The notes: generated by a model not told the origin, from the sequence alone. 52,840 bases of DNA from an uncultured Pelagibacteraceae bacterium (GCA_902629215.1 CACOQC010000004.1:1-52840); one strand, 5' to 3'; counted from the stretch's first letter, positions 9,922-19,254 are shown. Translations and numbers: made by a program.

Positions 9922-10741
9922 ATGACTAAAAATTTAGATAAAATTGGACTTAGCTCAATAGCAGACAATTATCAGCTTTTTTACATTGATTTGTGGGGAG
10001 TTATTCATAATGGTGTTAACTTACACGATGAGGCAATCAATGTTTTAAAACAAATTTCAAATAAAAATAAGGATTACATTCTTCTAACAAATGCACCTAG
10101 ACCAAATAATTCAGTAAAAAAATTTTTAGAGAAAATGGGCATGGAAAAAGAAATGAGAGACCACGTTTTTACTTCAGGAGAAGCAGCATTAAATTACTTA
10201 AAAAAAAACTTTTTAAATAAATCTTTTTTTTCATGTTGGCCCACCAAGAGATTTTGATTTGTTTAAAGATTTTGAAGAAAATAAATTATCTGATATTCAA
10301 AAAAGTGAGTACATTTTGTGCACTGGATTATTTGATGATCACGATAAAGACTTAGTTTTTTACAAAGATTTATTTGAAAAACATTTAAAAAAGAAAATGA
10401 TCTGCACTAACCCAGATCTTATTGTTGATAGAGGGAGCGCAAGAGAACTTTGTGCTGGGTCTGTTGCAATGGTTTTTGAAAAAATGGGTGGAGAAGTTGT
10501 GTATTTTGGCAAACCTTATCCAGAGGTTTATAATCAATCAATTGATAATAAAAATAAGAAAATTCTTTCAATAGGTGATAACTTAAATACTGACATTAAA
10601 GGAGCGAATTTGTTAAATTATGACTCACTAATTATTTCAAATGGAATTCATAAGCATGAAATTAAAGAAAAAGGAATTGAAAAAACAGCAAAATCTTATG
10701 AAACAATTTGTAATTTTATTCAATCAGAACTTAAATGGTAA
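9922..10741 (+). pseudogene. HAD class IIA hydrolase split by a one-base frameshift
   Basis: Two consecutive reading frames together encode one HAD-superfamily class IIA hydrolase (the TIGR01459-like, NagD-related group). Frame one, from ATG 9922, has the nucleophile motif IDLWGVIHNG (Asp23) and LLTNAPRP, then stops at about 10257. Frame two continues to 10741 with FGKPYPEVY and SIGDNLNTDIKGAN (the metal-binding motif). Removing one T from the T8 run at 10224-10231 restores a single frame reading HVGPPRDFDLF, the expected family sequence, and a 272-residue protein of normal length. So this is a real gene with a recent frameshift, a homopolymer sequencing error, or a slippage site. It overlaps ribF by 7 bases, as an intact operon gene would. 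Confidence 0.85.
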
Positions 10742-11664
10742 AATCAGTAAAAATATATAGCAATTTTTATATCAAATCTAACCACAAAAATTCAATTTTA
10801 TTGATAGGTAATTTTGACGGATTACATTTGGGTCATCAAAAATTATTTAAACTAGCTCAAAATTTTAAAAAAAAATATTCTTTAAAAATGGGTGTAATGA
10901 CATTTGAACCGATGCCAAAAATGTTCTTTAATAAAAATTTGAATAATTTCAGAATTTCAAACCAAAAACAAAAAATAAATTTGTTAAAAAAATTTGATGT
11001 AGATTTTGTAATAGTTAAAAAATTTGATAAAAAATTTTCAAAAACAAAGTCAATTAATTTTATAAAAGATATATTGAATAATAGATTAGGAGCTAAATTT
11101 GTATTTGTTAGTAATAATTTTAGATTCGGCAATAAAAGAGAAGGGAACGTAAAACAATTAATTCAGTATGAAACATTATATAATTATAAAATAATTAAAC
11201 CTAAGCCATTATCTAAAAATAAAAAAATAATATCTTCAACTTTAATACGCAAATATTTAGAAGATGGAAAATTAGATAAAGCGAATAAATTTTTAAACAG
11301 AGAGTGGTCTATTGAAGGCAAAGTAATAAAGGGAAGACAATTAGGAAAAAAAATTGGATTTCCAACAGCCAATATTGATATAAAAAGTTATATTTTGGCT
11401 AAGCCAGGAGTTTATGCGGTTAAAGCAAAAAAAGAAAACACTACAAAATTTGTTAGAGGAATAGCAAATTTAGGATATAGGCCTACTTTTAATCAAAAAA
11501 AAATATTATTAGAAGTTCATCTATTTAACTTTTCTGAAAATTTATATAATAAGTATTTAACAGTAAATTTTTTAAAATTTATAAGAAAAGAAAAAAAATT
11601 CAAAAATATTGGCCAATTAAAAAAACAGATAAAAATAGACTTACAAAAAGCAAAAAAAATATAA
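10735..11664 (+). CDS. ribF: Bifunctional riboflavin kinase/FAD synthetase
   Basis: RibF phosphorylates riboflavin to FMN and adenylates FMN to FAD. The 309-residue protein has the N-terminal adenylyltransferase domain, with GNFDGLHLGH at residues 25-34 (the nucleotidyl-transferase HxGH site), and SSTLIRKYLEDG near its end. The C-terminal riboflavin kinase domain shows GRQLGKKIGFPTANI and, later, ANLGYRPTF. It starts 7 bases inside the end of the HAD hydrolase gene and its stop shares a base with the ileS start. The ribF-ileS-lspA order is widespread in bacteria and supports all three calls. Confidence 0.96.
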   Translation: MVKSVKIYSNFYIKSNHKNSILLIGNFDGLHLGHQKLFKLAQNFKKKYSLKMGVMTFEPMPKMFFNKNLNNFRISNQKQKINLLKKFDVDFVIVKKFDKKFSKTKSINFIKDILNNRLGAKFVFVSNNFRFGNKREGNVKQLIQYETLYNYKIIKPKPLSKNKKIISSTLIRKYLEDGKLDKANKFLNREWSIEGKVIKGRQLGKKIGFPTANIDIKSYILAKPGVYAVKAKKENTTKFVRGIANLGYRPTFNQKKILLEVHLFNFSENLYNKYLTVNFLKFIRKEKKFKNIGQLKKQIKIDLQKAKKI

Positions 11665-14387
11665 TGAGCAAATTTCAAATTAATTTACCAAAAACTGCTT
11701 TCTCAATGAAAGCAAATTTACCCGTGAGAGAGCCTGAATTTTTAAAATTTTGGGATAAAATAAATCTTTACAAGGAGTTAAGAAATTCACGAAAAGGTCA
11801 AGAGAAGTTTGTTCTTCACGATGGCCCTCCTTATGCGAATGGGAATATACATATGGGGACAGCGCTTAATAAAATTTTAAAAGATATAATTGTAAAATTT
11901 CACCAAATGGCTGGCAAAGATTCTGTTTATGTTCCCGGATGGGATTGTCACGGTTTACCAATAGAATGGAAAATTGAAGAGCAATATAAAAAAAATAAAA
12001 AAAATAAAAATGAAGTCCCTATAGTTGAATTTAGAAAAGAATGTAGAACTTTTGCAGAAAAATGGATTGAGGTTCACAAAGATCAATTTAAAAGATTGGG
12101 CGTTATAGGAGATTGGGAGAATTATTACTCAACAATGAGTTACGATGCTGAAGCTCAGATTGTAAGAGAGCTTGGAAAATTTTTGAAAGAGGGCAGTTTA
12201 TATAGAGGCTTCAAGCCAGTATTATGGTCAACTGTAGAAAAAACAGCTTTAGCAGATGCAGAAGTTGAATATCAAGATCATAAATCAGATACTATTTATG
12301 TCTCGTTTCAAGTAAAAAAAACAAAAGTTGAAGAATTAAAAGATAGTGAAATTATTATTTGGACTACTACTCCATGGACTATTCCTGCCAATAAGGCTTT
12401 AGCTTATAATGAGGGATTAGATTATTTATTAATTAAAATTTCTGATGATGGAGATTTTAAGAATAAGAAGATTGTTATTGCAGAAGCTTTATTAAATTCA
12501 GTAAAAAAAGATTGCAAAATTGAAAGTCATGAAATTTTAAAAAAAATTAAAGGAAAAGAACTAAAAGATACAGTTTGCAAACACCCTTTTTTTGATTTGG
12601 GTTATGATCATGATATACCATTACTAGAAGCTCATTTTGTAACTACAGAACAGGGTACAGGAATTGTGCACTGTGCTCCAAGTCATGGCCCTGATGATTT
12701 CAACTTATGTTTAAATAATGGGATTAAAGCGATTGAAACTGTGGATGGAGATGGCAAATATACAAAAAATGTGGCTTTGTTCGATGGAATTCATATTTTT
12801 AAAGCTAACCCTCTAGTAATAGAAAAACTAAAAGAACAAAAAAAACTTTTAGCTAATGGTGAGCTTATCCATTCTTATCCACACTCTTGGCGATCAAAAG
12901 CACCTTTAGTTCATAGAGCAACACCACAATGGTTTATTTCAATGGAAAGTCATAAACTTAGAATAAAAGCATTGAAGGCCATAGATGACACAATTTTTTA
13001 TCCAAGTAAAGGTAAAGAAAGATTAAAATCAATGATTGAAAGCAGGCCTGATTGGTGTGTATCTAGACAAAGAGTATGGGGAGTTCCACTTCCTATTTTC
13101 GTAAATAAAAAAAATGGTAAAATTCTTGTAGATGATGAAGTATTTGAAAATATAGCTCAAATTTATGAAAAGGAAGGATCAGATTGCTGGTTTTCTGATG
13201 ATCCTCAAAAATTTTTAGGAAATAATTATAAAGCAGAAGAATATGAGAAATTAAGCGATATTGTTGAAGTATGGTTTGATAGTGGTTCGACACACTCTTT
13301 TGTTTTAGAAAAAAGAAATGATTTAAAATGGCCAGCTTCCATGTATCTTGAAGGTTCAGATCAACACAGAGGTTGGTTTCATTCATCACTATTACAGTCT
13401 TGTGGAACAAGAGGTAAAGCACCATTTGAGGCTATTTTATCTCATGGATTTGTAGTTGATGGCAAAGGTTTAAAAATGTCAAAGTCACTTGGAAATGTAA
13501 TTGCTCCGGAAGATATTTTAAAGAAATATGGAGCAGACATTTTAAGAATTTGGGTAGCGTCCTCTAATTATGCGGAGGATTTGAGAATTGATTATTCTAT
13601 TTTAGATCAGCATGCAGATTCTTATAGAAAAATAAGAAATACTTTTAGATATTTATTGGGTAATTTAAACGACAAATTTGAGGAAATTGATTTAGAAAAT
13701 TTAGATTTAGAGAATTTACCTGAATTAGAAAGATTTATATTAAATAGAGTTTATTCTTTAAATGACAGATTTACAAAATATTTTAAAATTTATGATTTTC
13801 ATAATCTATATAAGGAATTATTAAATTTTTGTACCGTAGATTTATCGGCATTCTACTTTGATATAAGAAAAGATGCACTTTATTGTGACACTTTAAATTC
13901 AGATAAAAGGAAATCATGTATTATAGTTTTAAATATTCTATTAAATTCTTTATTAAAATGGTTTGCACCAATACTTTCTTTTACTACTGAGGAGATATAT
14001 CAATTAGTTTCTAAAAGAATTAAAAGTATTCATCTTGAAAAATTTCAAGATTACCCAAAAAAATTTAAAGACAAGGAACTTGAGAAGAAATGGTCAGAAT
14101 TAATTAAAATTAGAGATATTTGCAATATTAGTATTGAAGAAAAAAGAGCTAGCAAAGAAATAGGCTCAAGTTTAGAGGCTGAAATAAATGTTCAACTAAA
14201 CAATAGTTATAAGAAAATAATTACAAATATTGATTTAGCAGAATTATGCATAACGTCTAAAGCAGAAATCACTTATGATGATAAAGTTGATATTGTTGTT
14301 AAAAGCAAAAAAGCTTTGGGTGAAAAATGTCCTGTGTGTTGGAAAATAAGTCGAGAGCCTTGTATTAGACATCCGAAAAATGCTTAA
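11664..14387 (+). CDS. ileS: Isoleucyl-tRNA synthetase
   Basis: IleRS charges tRNA-Ile in the cytoplasm and edits valine. The 907-residue protein (typical 930-940) has GPPYANGNIHMGT at residues 54-66, where the HIGH box reads HMGT. The KMSKS loop is at 604-608, and the editing-domain motif TTPWTIPANKAL lies in between. The C-terminal zinc knuckle is compact: Cys889-x2-Cys892 followed only seven residues later by Cys900-x2-His903, where most bacterial IleRS have two CxxC pairs spaced more widely. The gene overlaps ribF by one base and lspA by eight, so it is embedded in an operon. Confidence 0.97.
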   Translation: MSKFQINLPKTAFSMKANLPVREPEFLKFWDKINLYKELRNSRKGQEKFVLHDGPPYANGNIHMGTALNKILKDIIVKFHQMAGKDSVYVPGWDCHGLPIEWKIEEQYKKNKKNKNEVPIVEFRKECRTFAEKWIEVHKDQFKRLGVIGDWENYYSTMSYDAEAQIVRELGKFLKEGSLYRGFKPVLWSTVEKTALADAEVEYQDHKSDTIYVSFQVKKTKVEELKDSEIIIWTTTPWTIPANKALAYNEGLDYLLIKISDDGDFKNKKIVIAEALLNSVKKDCKIESHEILKKIKGKELKDTVCKHPFFDLGYDHDIPLLEAHFVTTEQGTGIVHCAPSHGPDDFNLCLNNGIKAIETVDGDGKYTKNVALFDGIHIFKANPLVIEKLKEQKKLLANGELIHSYPHSWRSKAPLVHRATPQWFISMESHKLRIKALKAIDDTIFYPSKGKERLKSMIESRPDWCVSRQRVWGVPLPIFVNKKNGKILVDDEVFENIAQIYEKEGSDCWFSDDPQKFLGNNYKAEEYEKLSDIVEVWFDSGSTHSFVLEKRNDLKWPASMYLEGSDQHRGWFHSSLLQSCGTRGKAPFEAILSHGFVVDGKGLKMSKSLGNVIAPEDILKKYGADILRIWVASSNYAEDLRIDYSILDQHADSYRKIRNTFRYLLGNLNDKFEEIDLENLDLENLPELERFILNRVYSLNDRFTKYFKIYDFHNLYKELLNFCTVDLSAFYFDIRKDALYCDTLNSDKRKSCIIVLNILLNSLLKWFAPILSFTTEEIYQLVSKRIKSIHLEKFQDYPKKFKDKELEKKWSELIKIRDICNISIEEKRASKEIGSSLEAEINVQLNNSYKKIITNIDLAELCITSKAEITYDDKVDIVVKSKKALGEKCPVCWKISREPCIRHPKNA

Positions 14388-14880
14388 TTTTTTTAAAAAA
14401 AATTTTTATATAAATTTCTTTATAATCATTTCAATTTTTTTCTTAGATAGAGTCAGCAAAATATATGTAATTAATTCTTATGATAATAATTTAGGCAATG
14501 ATTTATTCAGTTCTAAATATTTAAATATTATTTTAATTTGGAATGATGGAATAGCTTTTGGTCTTTTTTCTGATAATAATCAAATATTTTACAATATAAT
14601 ATCCATTATCATTTTGCTGATTATAATCATTTTATTTTATTTAATGATAAAGACAGATAGTTATAAGAAGTATGTTTATATGATCATAATTGGAGGTGCG
14701 TTGGGTAACTTATTTGACAGGCTTGTTTATAATTCAGTACCTGATTTTATAGATCTGCATTATCAAGGATTTCATTGGTTTGTGTTTAATTGTGCGGATA
14801 TTTTTATTACTATTGGTGTAATTTGCCTTATTTATGATGAAGTTTTTTTGGAGAAGAATAGAAATGGAAATAATGCATAA
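14380..14880 (+). CDS. lspA: Lipoprotein signal peptidase (signal peptidase II)
   Basis: LspA cleaves the signal peptide of diacylated prolipoproteins in the inner membrane. The 166-residue protein has four hydrophobic segments and the family motifs WNDGIAFG, GGALGNLFDR, VPDFIDLH and FNCADIF. The catalytic aspartates are Asp122 and Asp140, spaced 18 residues apart as in characterised enzymes. The gene overlaps the ileS end by eight bases. The next gene encodes a lipoprotein, a plausible substrate. Confidence 0.97.
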   Translation: MLNFFKKNFYINFFIIISIFFLDRVSKIYVINSYDNNLGNDLFSSKYLNIILIWNDGIAFGLFSDNNQIFYNIISIIILLIIIILFYLMIKTDSYKKYVYMIIIGGALGNLFDRLVYNSVPDFIDLHYQGFHWFVFNCADIFITIGVICLIYDEVFLEKNRNGNNA

Positions 14881-15196
14881 AAAATTTGTTTTTATAATTT
14901 TGGTTTTTTTTATTTATTTAACTGGATGTCAATCTATTAAAGATGGATTAGAAGGAAATAAGAAAACTAAAAGTTCAGAAGAATTTTTGATTCAAAAAAA
15001 AAATCCTCTTGTACTTCCACCTGATTATTCTAAATTACCTTTACCAAAAAATGTCTCTCAAGAAGAACTAAAAGCTGAAAATGAATTTGATTTAGAGAAA
15101 ATTATAAAAAAAGACTCCAAAACAGTAAAAAATAATTCTGTAGAAAAAAATAGTTCATTAGAAAAATCAGTAATTGAAAAAATTAAAGATAATTAA
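14864..15196 (+). CDS. DUF3035-like lipoprotein
   Basis: I start at ATG 14864 because GGAG at 14849-14852 lies 10 bases upstream; ATG 14873 is also possible, and a frame-open ATG at 14834 would put a charged extension before the signal peptide. The 110-residue product has a lysine-led hydrophobic stretch ending in the lipobox LTGC (Cys about 22), so it should be lipidated and anchored in a membrane. The mature part contains PLVLPPDYSKLPLPKN, the proline-rich phrase typical of DUF3035 lipoproteins of alphaproteobacteria, then a Lys/Glu/Ser-rich tail. Function unknown. Its start overlaps the lspA end and its stop overlaps the pgi start. Confidence 0.75.
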   Translation: MEIMHKKFVFIILVFFIYLTGCQSIKDGLEGNKKTKSSEEFLIQKKNPLVLPPDYSKLPLPKNVSQEELKAENEFDLEKIIKKDSKTVKNNSVEKNSSLEKSVIEKIKDN

Positions 15197-16350
15197 TGTT
15201 AACTAAAGATATTAAGTTAAAAAGTTTCAGTAAAACCAATCCAAAAAAAATTATTAAAAAAAAATTAAAATTAATAATAAAAGAAAATAGCCAGCTAATT
15301 AAATCATTAAGTAAAAATTATAAAGATAAATATAATTTTAAAAAAATTAAAAACTTTTTTGGTAATAACAACGTAAGATTAATTGGGATGGGTGGATCTG
15401 TTCTTGGCTCGCAAGCAATTTATTACTTTTTAAAAGAAAAGATAAAAAAAAAATTTTTCTTTATCGATAATTTTACACCTTTAATAAAAAATAATCACAA
15501 ATCAAAAGTTAATAATTTAATTATTTCAAAATCAGGTAACACTCTAGAAACAATATCCAATGTAAATATTTATGTTAAAAATAATGATAAAAACATTATT
15601 ATTACTCAAAATAAACCAAGCTATCTACGGGAGCTTGCAACTAAACTAAAATCTGAAATTGTACATCATAATAATTTTATTGGTGGAAGATATTCTGTTT
15701 TATCGGAAGTTGGAATGCTTCCAGCAGAATTAATGGGATTGAATCCAAAAAAATTTAGACAACTAGATAATTTGATTAAGAATAAGAATTTTTTAAATCT
15801 ATTAATTAATAATACCACATCAATCTTAGACTTTTTGAAAAAAAAAAAATTTAATTCAGTAATAATCAATTATGACTATAAATCTGATTATCTATTTAGG
15901 TGGTATCAACAATTGGTAGCTGAAAGTCTTGGAAAAAAAGGTAAAGGTATTTTGCCAATTATATCAACTATGCCCAAGGACAATCATAGTGTGATGCAAC
16001 TTTATCTTGATGGATTCAAAAATAATTTTTTCACTATTTTTTATTGTAAAGAAAAATTTTCTCAAAAACTTAATAAGAATAAATTGCTTGAGGCTTATGA
16101 ATATTTAGGATCTCAAAGTATAGATAATATTCTTTTTAATAAAAAAAGTGCAACAGAGAGAGTCTTTAAATTGAAAAATATTCCATTTAGAAGTTTTGAG
16201 ATAAGAAATAGAAATGAAAAAACTTTAGGAGAATTATTTTGTTATTTTATATTGGAAACGATTTTATTAGGAAGAGCTTTAAATATTAATCCCTTTGATC
16301 AACCCTCTGTGGAATTAGTAAAAGAAGAAACAAAAAAATTATTCTTTTAA
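15196..16350 (+). CDS. pgi: Glucose-6-phosphate isomerase, short form
   Basis: PGI interconverts glucose 6-phosphate and fructose 6-phosphate. The motifs are clear: GMGGSVLGSQ near residue 65, the sugar-phosphate-binding SKSGNTLETIS, GGRYSVLSEVGMLP, AESLGKKGKG with the catalytic Glu, DNHSVMQLYLDG with the catalytic His, and the C-terminal FDQPSVELVKEETKK carrying the active-site Lys. At 384 residues it is much shorter than the 550-residue enteric enzyme, and the N-terminal region is reduced to a lysine-rich stretch. It ends the ribF-ileS-lspA run and overlaps rsmD tail to tail by 12 bases. Confidence 0.92.
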   Translation: MLTKDIKLKSFSKTNPKKIIKKKLKLIIKENSQLIKSLSKNYKDKYNFKKIKNFFGNNNVRLIGMGGSVLGSQAIYYFLKEKIKKKFFFIDNFTPLIKNNHKSKVNNLIISKSGNTLETISNVNIYVKNNDKNIIITQNKPSYLRELATKLKSEIVHHNNFIGGRYSVLSEVGMLPAELMGLNPKKFRQLDNLIKNKNFLNLLINNTTSILDFLKKKKFNSVIINYDYKSDYLFRWYQQLVAESLGKKGKGILPIISTMPKDNHSVMQLYLDGFKNNFFTIFYCKEKFSQKLNKNKLLEAYEYLGSQSIDNILFNKKSATERVFKLKNIPFRSFEIRNRNEKTLGELFCYFILETILLGRALNINPFDQPSVELVKEETKKLFF

Positions 16351-16908
16351 AAAATTCATAAAAAATATTTTGGAATTTCCATAATTTTTTTGTTCTAAGA
16401 TATTTACAAAATTTGGAAAAATATCTTTTTCACTAGTATGTCTATGCAAAATAATCATACTATTTTTATTAAGAATATTTGACTGATTTATTTTATTTAA
16501 AAGTAAAGTAATTTTTTTTTCTTTAAAAGGAGGATCTAAATAAATCAAATCAAACTCTTGATTAAATTTGTTAAAATCTATTTTGTTTAATATATCTTCG
16601 TTAATAATTTCACATTTTTGATTTAATTTTAAATCATTAATATTTTTTTTTAATATTTCTATTACACTTAAATAATTTTCTACAAATAAAACAAAGTTCG
16701 CACCTCTTGAAATGGCCTCAAGTCCAAAAGATCCAACACCACAAAACAAATCTAAAATTTTAGAATCTTTTAAATTAATCGAGAATTTATTTGAGTGAAT
16801 AAGTATATTAAATATTGATTCTTTGACCATATCTTTTAATGGTCTTGTATTTTTATCTTTTGGTTCTAAAATTTTTTTTCCTTTAAATTGACCCCCAATA
16901 ATTCTCAT
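16339..16908 (-). CDS. rsmD: 16S rRNA m2G966 methyltransferase
   Basis: RsmD transfers a methyl group from S-adenosylmethionine to the N2 of G966 in the small-subunit rRNA. The 189-residue protein begins with MRIIGGQFKGKKI and RPLKDMVKESIFNIL, the typical RsmD opening. It then shows the SAM-binding motif LDLFCGVGSFGLEAISRGA near residue 52, and the catalytic DLIYLDPPF motif near 120. The start codon shares a base with the purD stop, so the two are cotranscribed. Confidence 0.94.
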   Translation of the reverse strand: MRIIGGQFKGKKILEPKDKNTRPLKDMVKESIFNILIHSNKFSINLKDSKILDLFCGVGSFGLEAISRGANFVLFVENYLSVIEILKKNINDLKLNQKCEIINEDILNKIDFNKFNQEFDLIYLDPPFKEKKITLLLNKINQSNILNKNSMIILHRHTSEKDIFPNFVNILEQKNYGNSKIFFMNFLKE

Positions 16909-18170
16909 TAATCAATTACTTTATATCCAATATCTTTACGATAAAAACCTTTATCCCAATTAAGAATATTTATGTTATCAATTGCATTTCTTCTAGCCTC
17001 ATTAAAGTTATCTGCAATACAAACAAAATTTAAAACTCTGCCACCTATAGACATGATTTTACCTAATTCTTTGATTGTACCAGCATGAAAGCATAAATTA
17101 TTTTGATCTTGTTTAATTTTTTCTAAATTATTAATTAAAATATTTTTTTTGTATTCATCAGGGTATCCATTAGAGCATAAAACAATACTTAAGCTTTTTT
17201 TATTATTCCATGATATTTTTGTTTCTTTTAAATTTCCATCACAACATGTTAAAAAAATATCTAATAAATCACTATCTAGTTTTGGAAGTATTGTTTGACA
17301 TTCAGGATCACCCATTCTTACATTATACTCAATTAAATAAGGTTCGTTATTTTTAATCATTAAACCTGCATACAAGAAACCTTTGTAAGTTATTTCTAAA
17401 TCTTTAAGTCCAAAAAGAGTCGGTTTTATAATTTTTTCAATAATTTTTTTTTCTAGTTTTTCATTAAATAATCTTGATGGAGAATAAGCACCCATGCCAC
17501 CTGTATTTTTACCTTTATCTCCTTCATGTACTCTTTTATGGTCTTGAGCTGTTTCAAAGTTTTCTATGTGATTACCATCTGTGATTATGAAAAAACTCAT
17601 TTCTTCACCATCTAAAAATTCTTCAATTAAAACATTCTTTGCTTCACCAAATTTTCCATTGAAGATTTCGTTGATTGCTTTGAAAGCTTCATCTTTATTT
17701 TTGTTTATATAAACTCCTTTACCAGAAGCTAGACCATCAGCTTTAATTACTATTGGGTAATTTGATTTTTCTAAATAATTTTTGGACTCTTTTATATTTT
17801 GAAATATTCCAAATTTGGCAGTTGGAATTTTATATTTTTCGCAGATTTTCTTTGTAAAAATTTTAGAACCTTCTAATTGCGATGCAGCTTTATTGGGTCC
17901 AAATACTTTTATATTTGTATCTTGAAAAAAATCTACAATTCCGTCTACCAGAGGTTTTTCAGGACCGATTATAAGAAGTTCAATATTATTTTTTTTTACC
18001 TCTTCTTCGATTTTTTTAAAATCACTAATGTCAACTTTAATATTTTTTGCAATATTTTCGGTACCTGCGTTTCCAGGCATACAAAAAATTTTACCAATTT
18101 TTTTTGATTTACTTAAAGAAAAAGTAATTGCATGTTCTCTTCCACCACTTCCTATTATTCCAACATTCAT
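16908..18170 (-). CDS. purD: Phosphoribosylamine-glycine ligase (GARS)
   Basis: PurD joins 5-phosphoribosylamine and glycine using ATP, the second step of de novo purine synthesis. The 420-residue length is standard. The N-terminal VGIIGSGGREHAI, the ATP-grasp segment IKADGLASGKGV, KNTGGMGAYSPS and YNVRMGDPECQ are diagnostic. It is the first gene of a purD-rsmD operon. Only 21 bases separate its start from the divergent DUF2093 gene, and those bases hold an AT-rich element that could serve both directions. Confidence 0.97.
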   Translation of the reverse strand: MNVGIIGSGGREHAITFSLSKSKKIGKIFCMPGNAGTENIAKNIKVDISDFKKIEEEVKKNNIELLIIGPEKPLVDGIVDFFQDTNIKVFGPNKAASQLEGSKIFTKKICEKYKIPTAKFGIFQNIKESKNYLEKSNYPIVIKADGLASGKGVYINKNKDEAFKAINEIFNGKFGEAKNVLIEEFLDGEEMSFFIITDGNHIENFETAQDHKRVHEGDKGKNTGGMGAYSPSRLFNEKLEKKIIEKIIKPTLFGLKDLEITYKGFLYAGLMIKNNEPYLIEYNVRMGDPECQTILPKLDSDLLDIFLTCCDGNLKETKISWNNKKSLSIVLCSNGYPDEYKKNILINNLEKIKQDQNNLCFHAGTIKELGKIMSIGGRVLNFVCIADNFNEARRNAIDNINILNWDKGFYRKDIGYKVID

Positions 18171-18171
18171 G

Positions 18172-18185
18172 TATAAATATATAAA
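18172..18185. promoter_or_regulatory. Candidate bidirectional -10 region, purD/DUF2093
   Basis: The 21-base divergent gap contains TATAAATATATAAA. It offers a TATA-type -10 hexamer on both strands within 10 bases of each start codon. If used, both transcripts would have nearly no leader. The base composition makes a chance match possible. Confidence 0.3.
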
Positions 18186-18191
18186 CTAAAA

Positions 18192-18380
18192 ATGCTTAAA
18201 AAATTAGCTAAATTAAAATATTTACCAAATAATTTTGAAATTATAGAACATGGAGATCATGTTATTTGTGCAATATCTAAAAAGCCAATTAAACTAAGTG
18301 AATTACAATATTGGAATGTTGATTTGCAAGAACCATACTACTCTTACATAGAGGCTGCTAAAAAAAGAGACAGCGATTAA
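18192..18380 (+). CDS. DUF2093 protein
   Basis: A 62-residue protein that matches the small alphaproteobacterial DUF2093 family along its whole length: AKLKYLPNNFEIIEHGDHVICAISKKPI, then LSELQYWNVDLQEPYYSYIEA. I recognise the family from the phrases LKYLP, DHVICA, I-x-L-x-x-L-x-YW and QE-x-Y. Function unknown; the shape suggests a small cytoplasmic protein, with one Cys that is not part of a CxxC pair. It is transcribed alone and ends one base before the convergent acyltransferase gene. Confidence 0.85.
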   Translation: MLKKLAKLKYLPNNFEIIEHGDHVICAISKKPIKLSELQYWNVDLQEPYYSYIEAAKKRDSD

Positions 18381-18381
18381 A

Positions 18382-19254
18382 TTATTTCCATCTATCGTGA
18401 GACCATATCCATTTAGATGGGTTATTAGTAATTATTTTCTCTAACCAAAGATTTAAACTATGCGTGATTTGCTCTATACTATCATTATCATTAAATGTAA
18501 TAGGATTAAAAACAGTTAATTTAAATTTTGAGTTTTGTTTTCTTTCAATATTTATTGGTACAATCTTACAATTAAATTTTTTTACAAATTGTGCCGGAAT
18601 TGTTGTTGTATAGGCATCTTTATTGAAAAATTTTGATTTTATTCCTTCACTTACTCTTTGATCAATCATAAGAGCAATTGAAGATCCATTATTAAATGAT
18701 CGTAATAAATCTCTAATGTTTGATCTTCCTTTTTTAATTTGATTTTTGCAAATATATTTAGTTCGTAAACTTTCCATTATTTTATTCATAAAGAAATTAT
18801 TTAAAGGACGATAAATAGCTGAAAGTTTAATTCCTGATTTTTCAATAGTCATTGCCATTAATTCAAAATTATCAAAATGTCCTGAAATAAATATAACGCT
18901 TTCATCTTTTGATTTGATTTCATCAAAAATATTTTGACCAACAACTTCAATGTTATTATTGAGATCACCGTACCTAAATTTTTTTAAAAAAAGATACTCA
19001 ACAAATATTTCTCCATAATAGCTCCACATTTTATTTGTATAATCTGCTATCTCAACATCTGTAATTTTTGGAAAAGCAATTTTTAAATTTTTTGAGACGA
19101 CTTTCTTTGATCTGAAAATTGAACCAAAAATATTAAATATCTTTCTAGAAATTAATGATGATATTTTTAAACCAAGAATTTTAAAAATAAAAAAAAATAC
19201 AATAATTACAATAAATTCAAAGAGATACTTAAAAAACTTAATGTATTTTATCAT
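18382..19254 (-). CDS. Lipid A biosynthesis lauroyl/myristoyl acyltransferase
   Basis: The 290-residue protein belongs to the LpxL/LpxM (HtrB/MsbB) family, which adds secondary acyl chains to Kdo2-lipid IVA at the inner membrane. It has one N-terminal membrane segment (about residues 10-30). The catalytic His-x4-Glu motif appears as HFDNFE near residue 123. AIYRPLNNFFMNKIMESLR, the family's substrate-binding region, and the C-terminal WIWSHDRWK are also present. Which acyl position it modifies cannot be told from sequence. Its start overlaps lpxK by 17 bases in the lipid A operon, which supports the assignment. Confidence 0.9.
   Translation of the reverse strand: MIKYIKFFKYLFEFIVIIVFFFIFKILGLKISSLISRKIFNIFGSIFRSKKVVSKNLKIAFPKITDVEIADYTNKMWSYYGEIFVEYLFLKKFRYGDLNNNIEVVGQNIFDEIKSKDESVIFISGHFDNFELMAMTIEKSGIKLSAIYRPLNNFFMNKIMESLRTKYICKNQIKKGRSNIRDLLRSFNNGSSIALMIDQRVSEGIKSKFFNKDAYTTTIPAQFVKKFNCKIVPINIERKQNSKFKLTVFNPITFNDNDSIEQITHSLNLWLEKIITNNPSKWIWSHDRWK

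Noticed and set aside
10259-10741. A separate 160-residue gene after the first half of the HAD hydrolase
   Set aside because: It begins at a TTG in the middle of a conserved family phrase and lacks the nucleophile motif; it is the second half of one frameshifted gene.
13093-13425. Minus-strand 110-residue ORF inside ileS
   Set aside because: It is antisense to highly conserved ileS motifs and has no ribosome site or recognisable domain.
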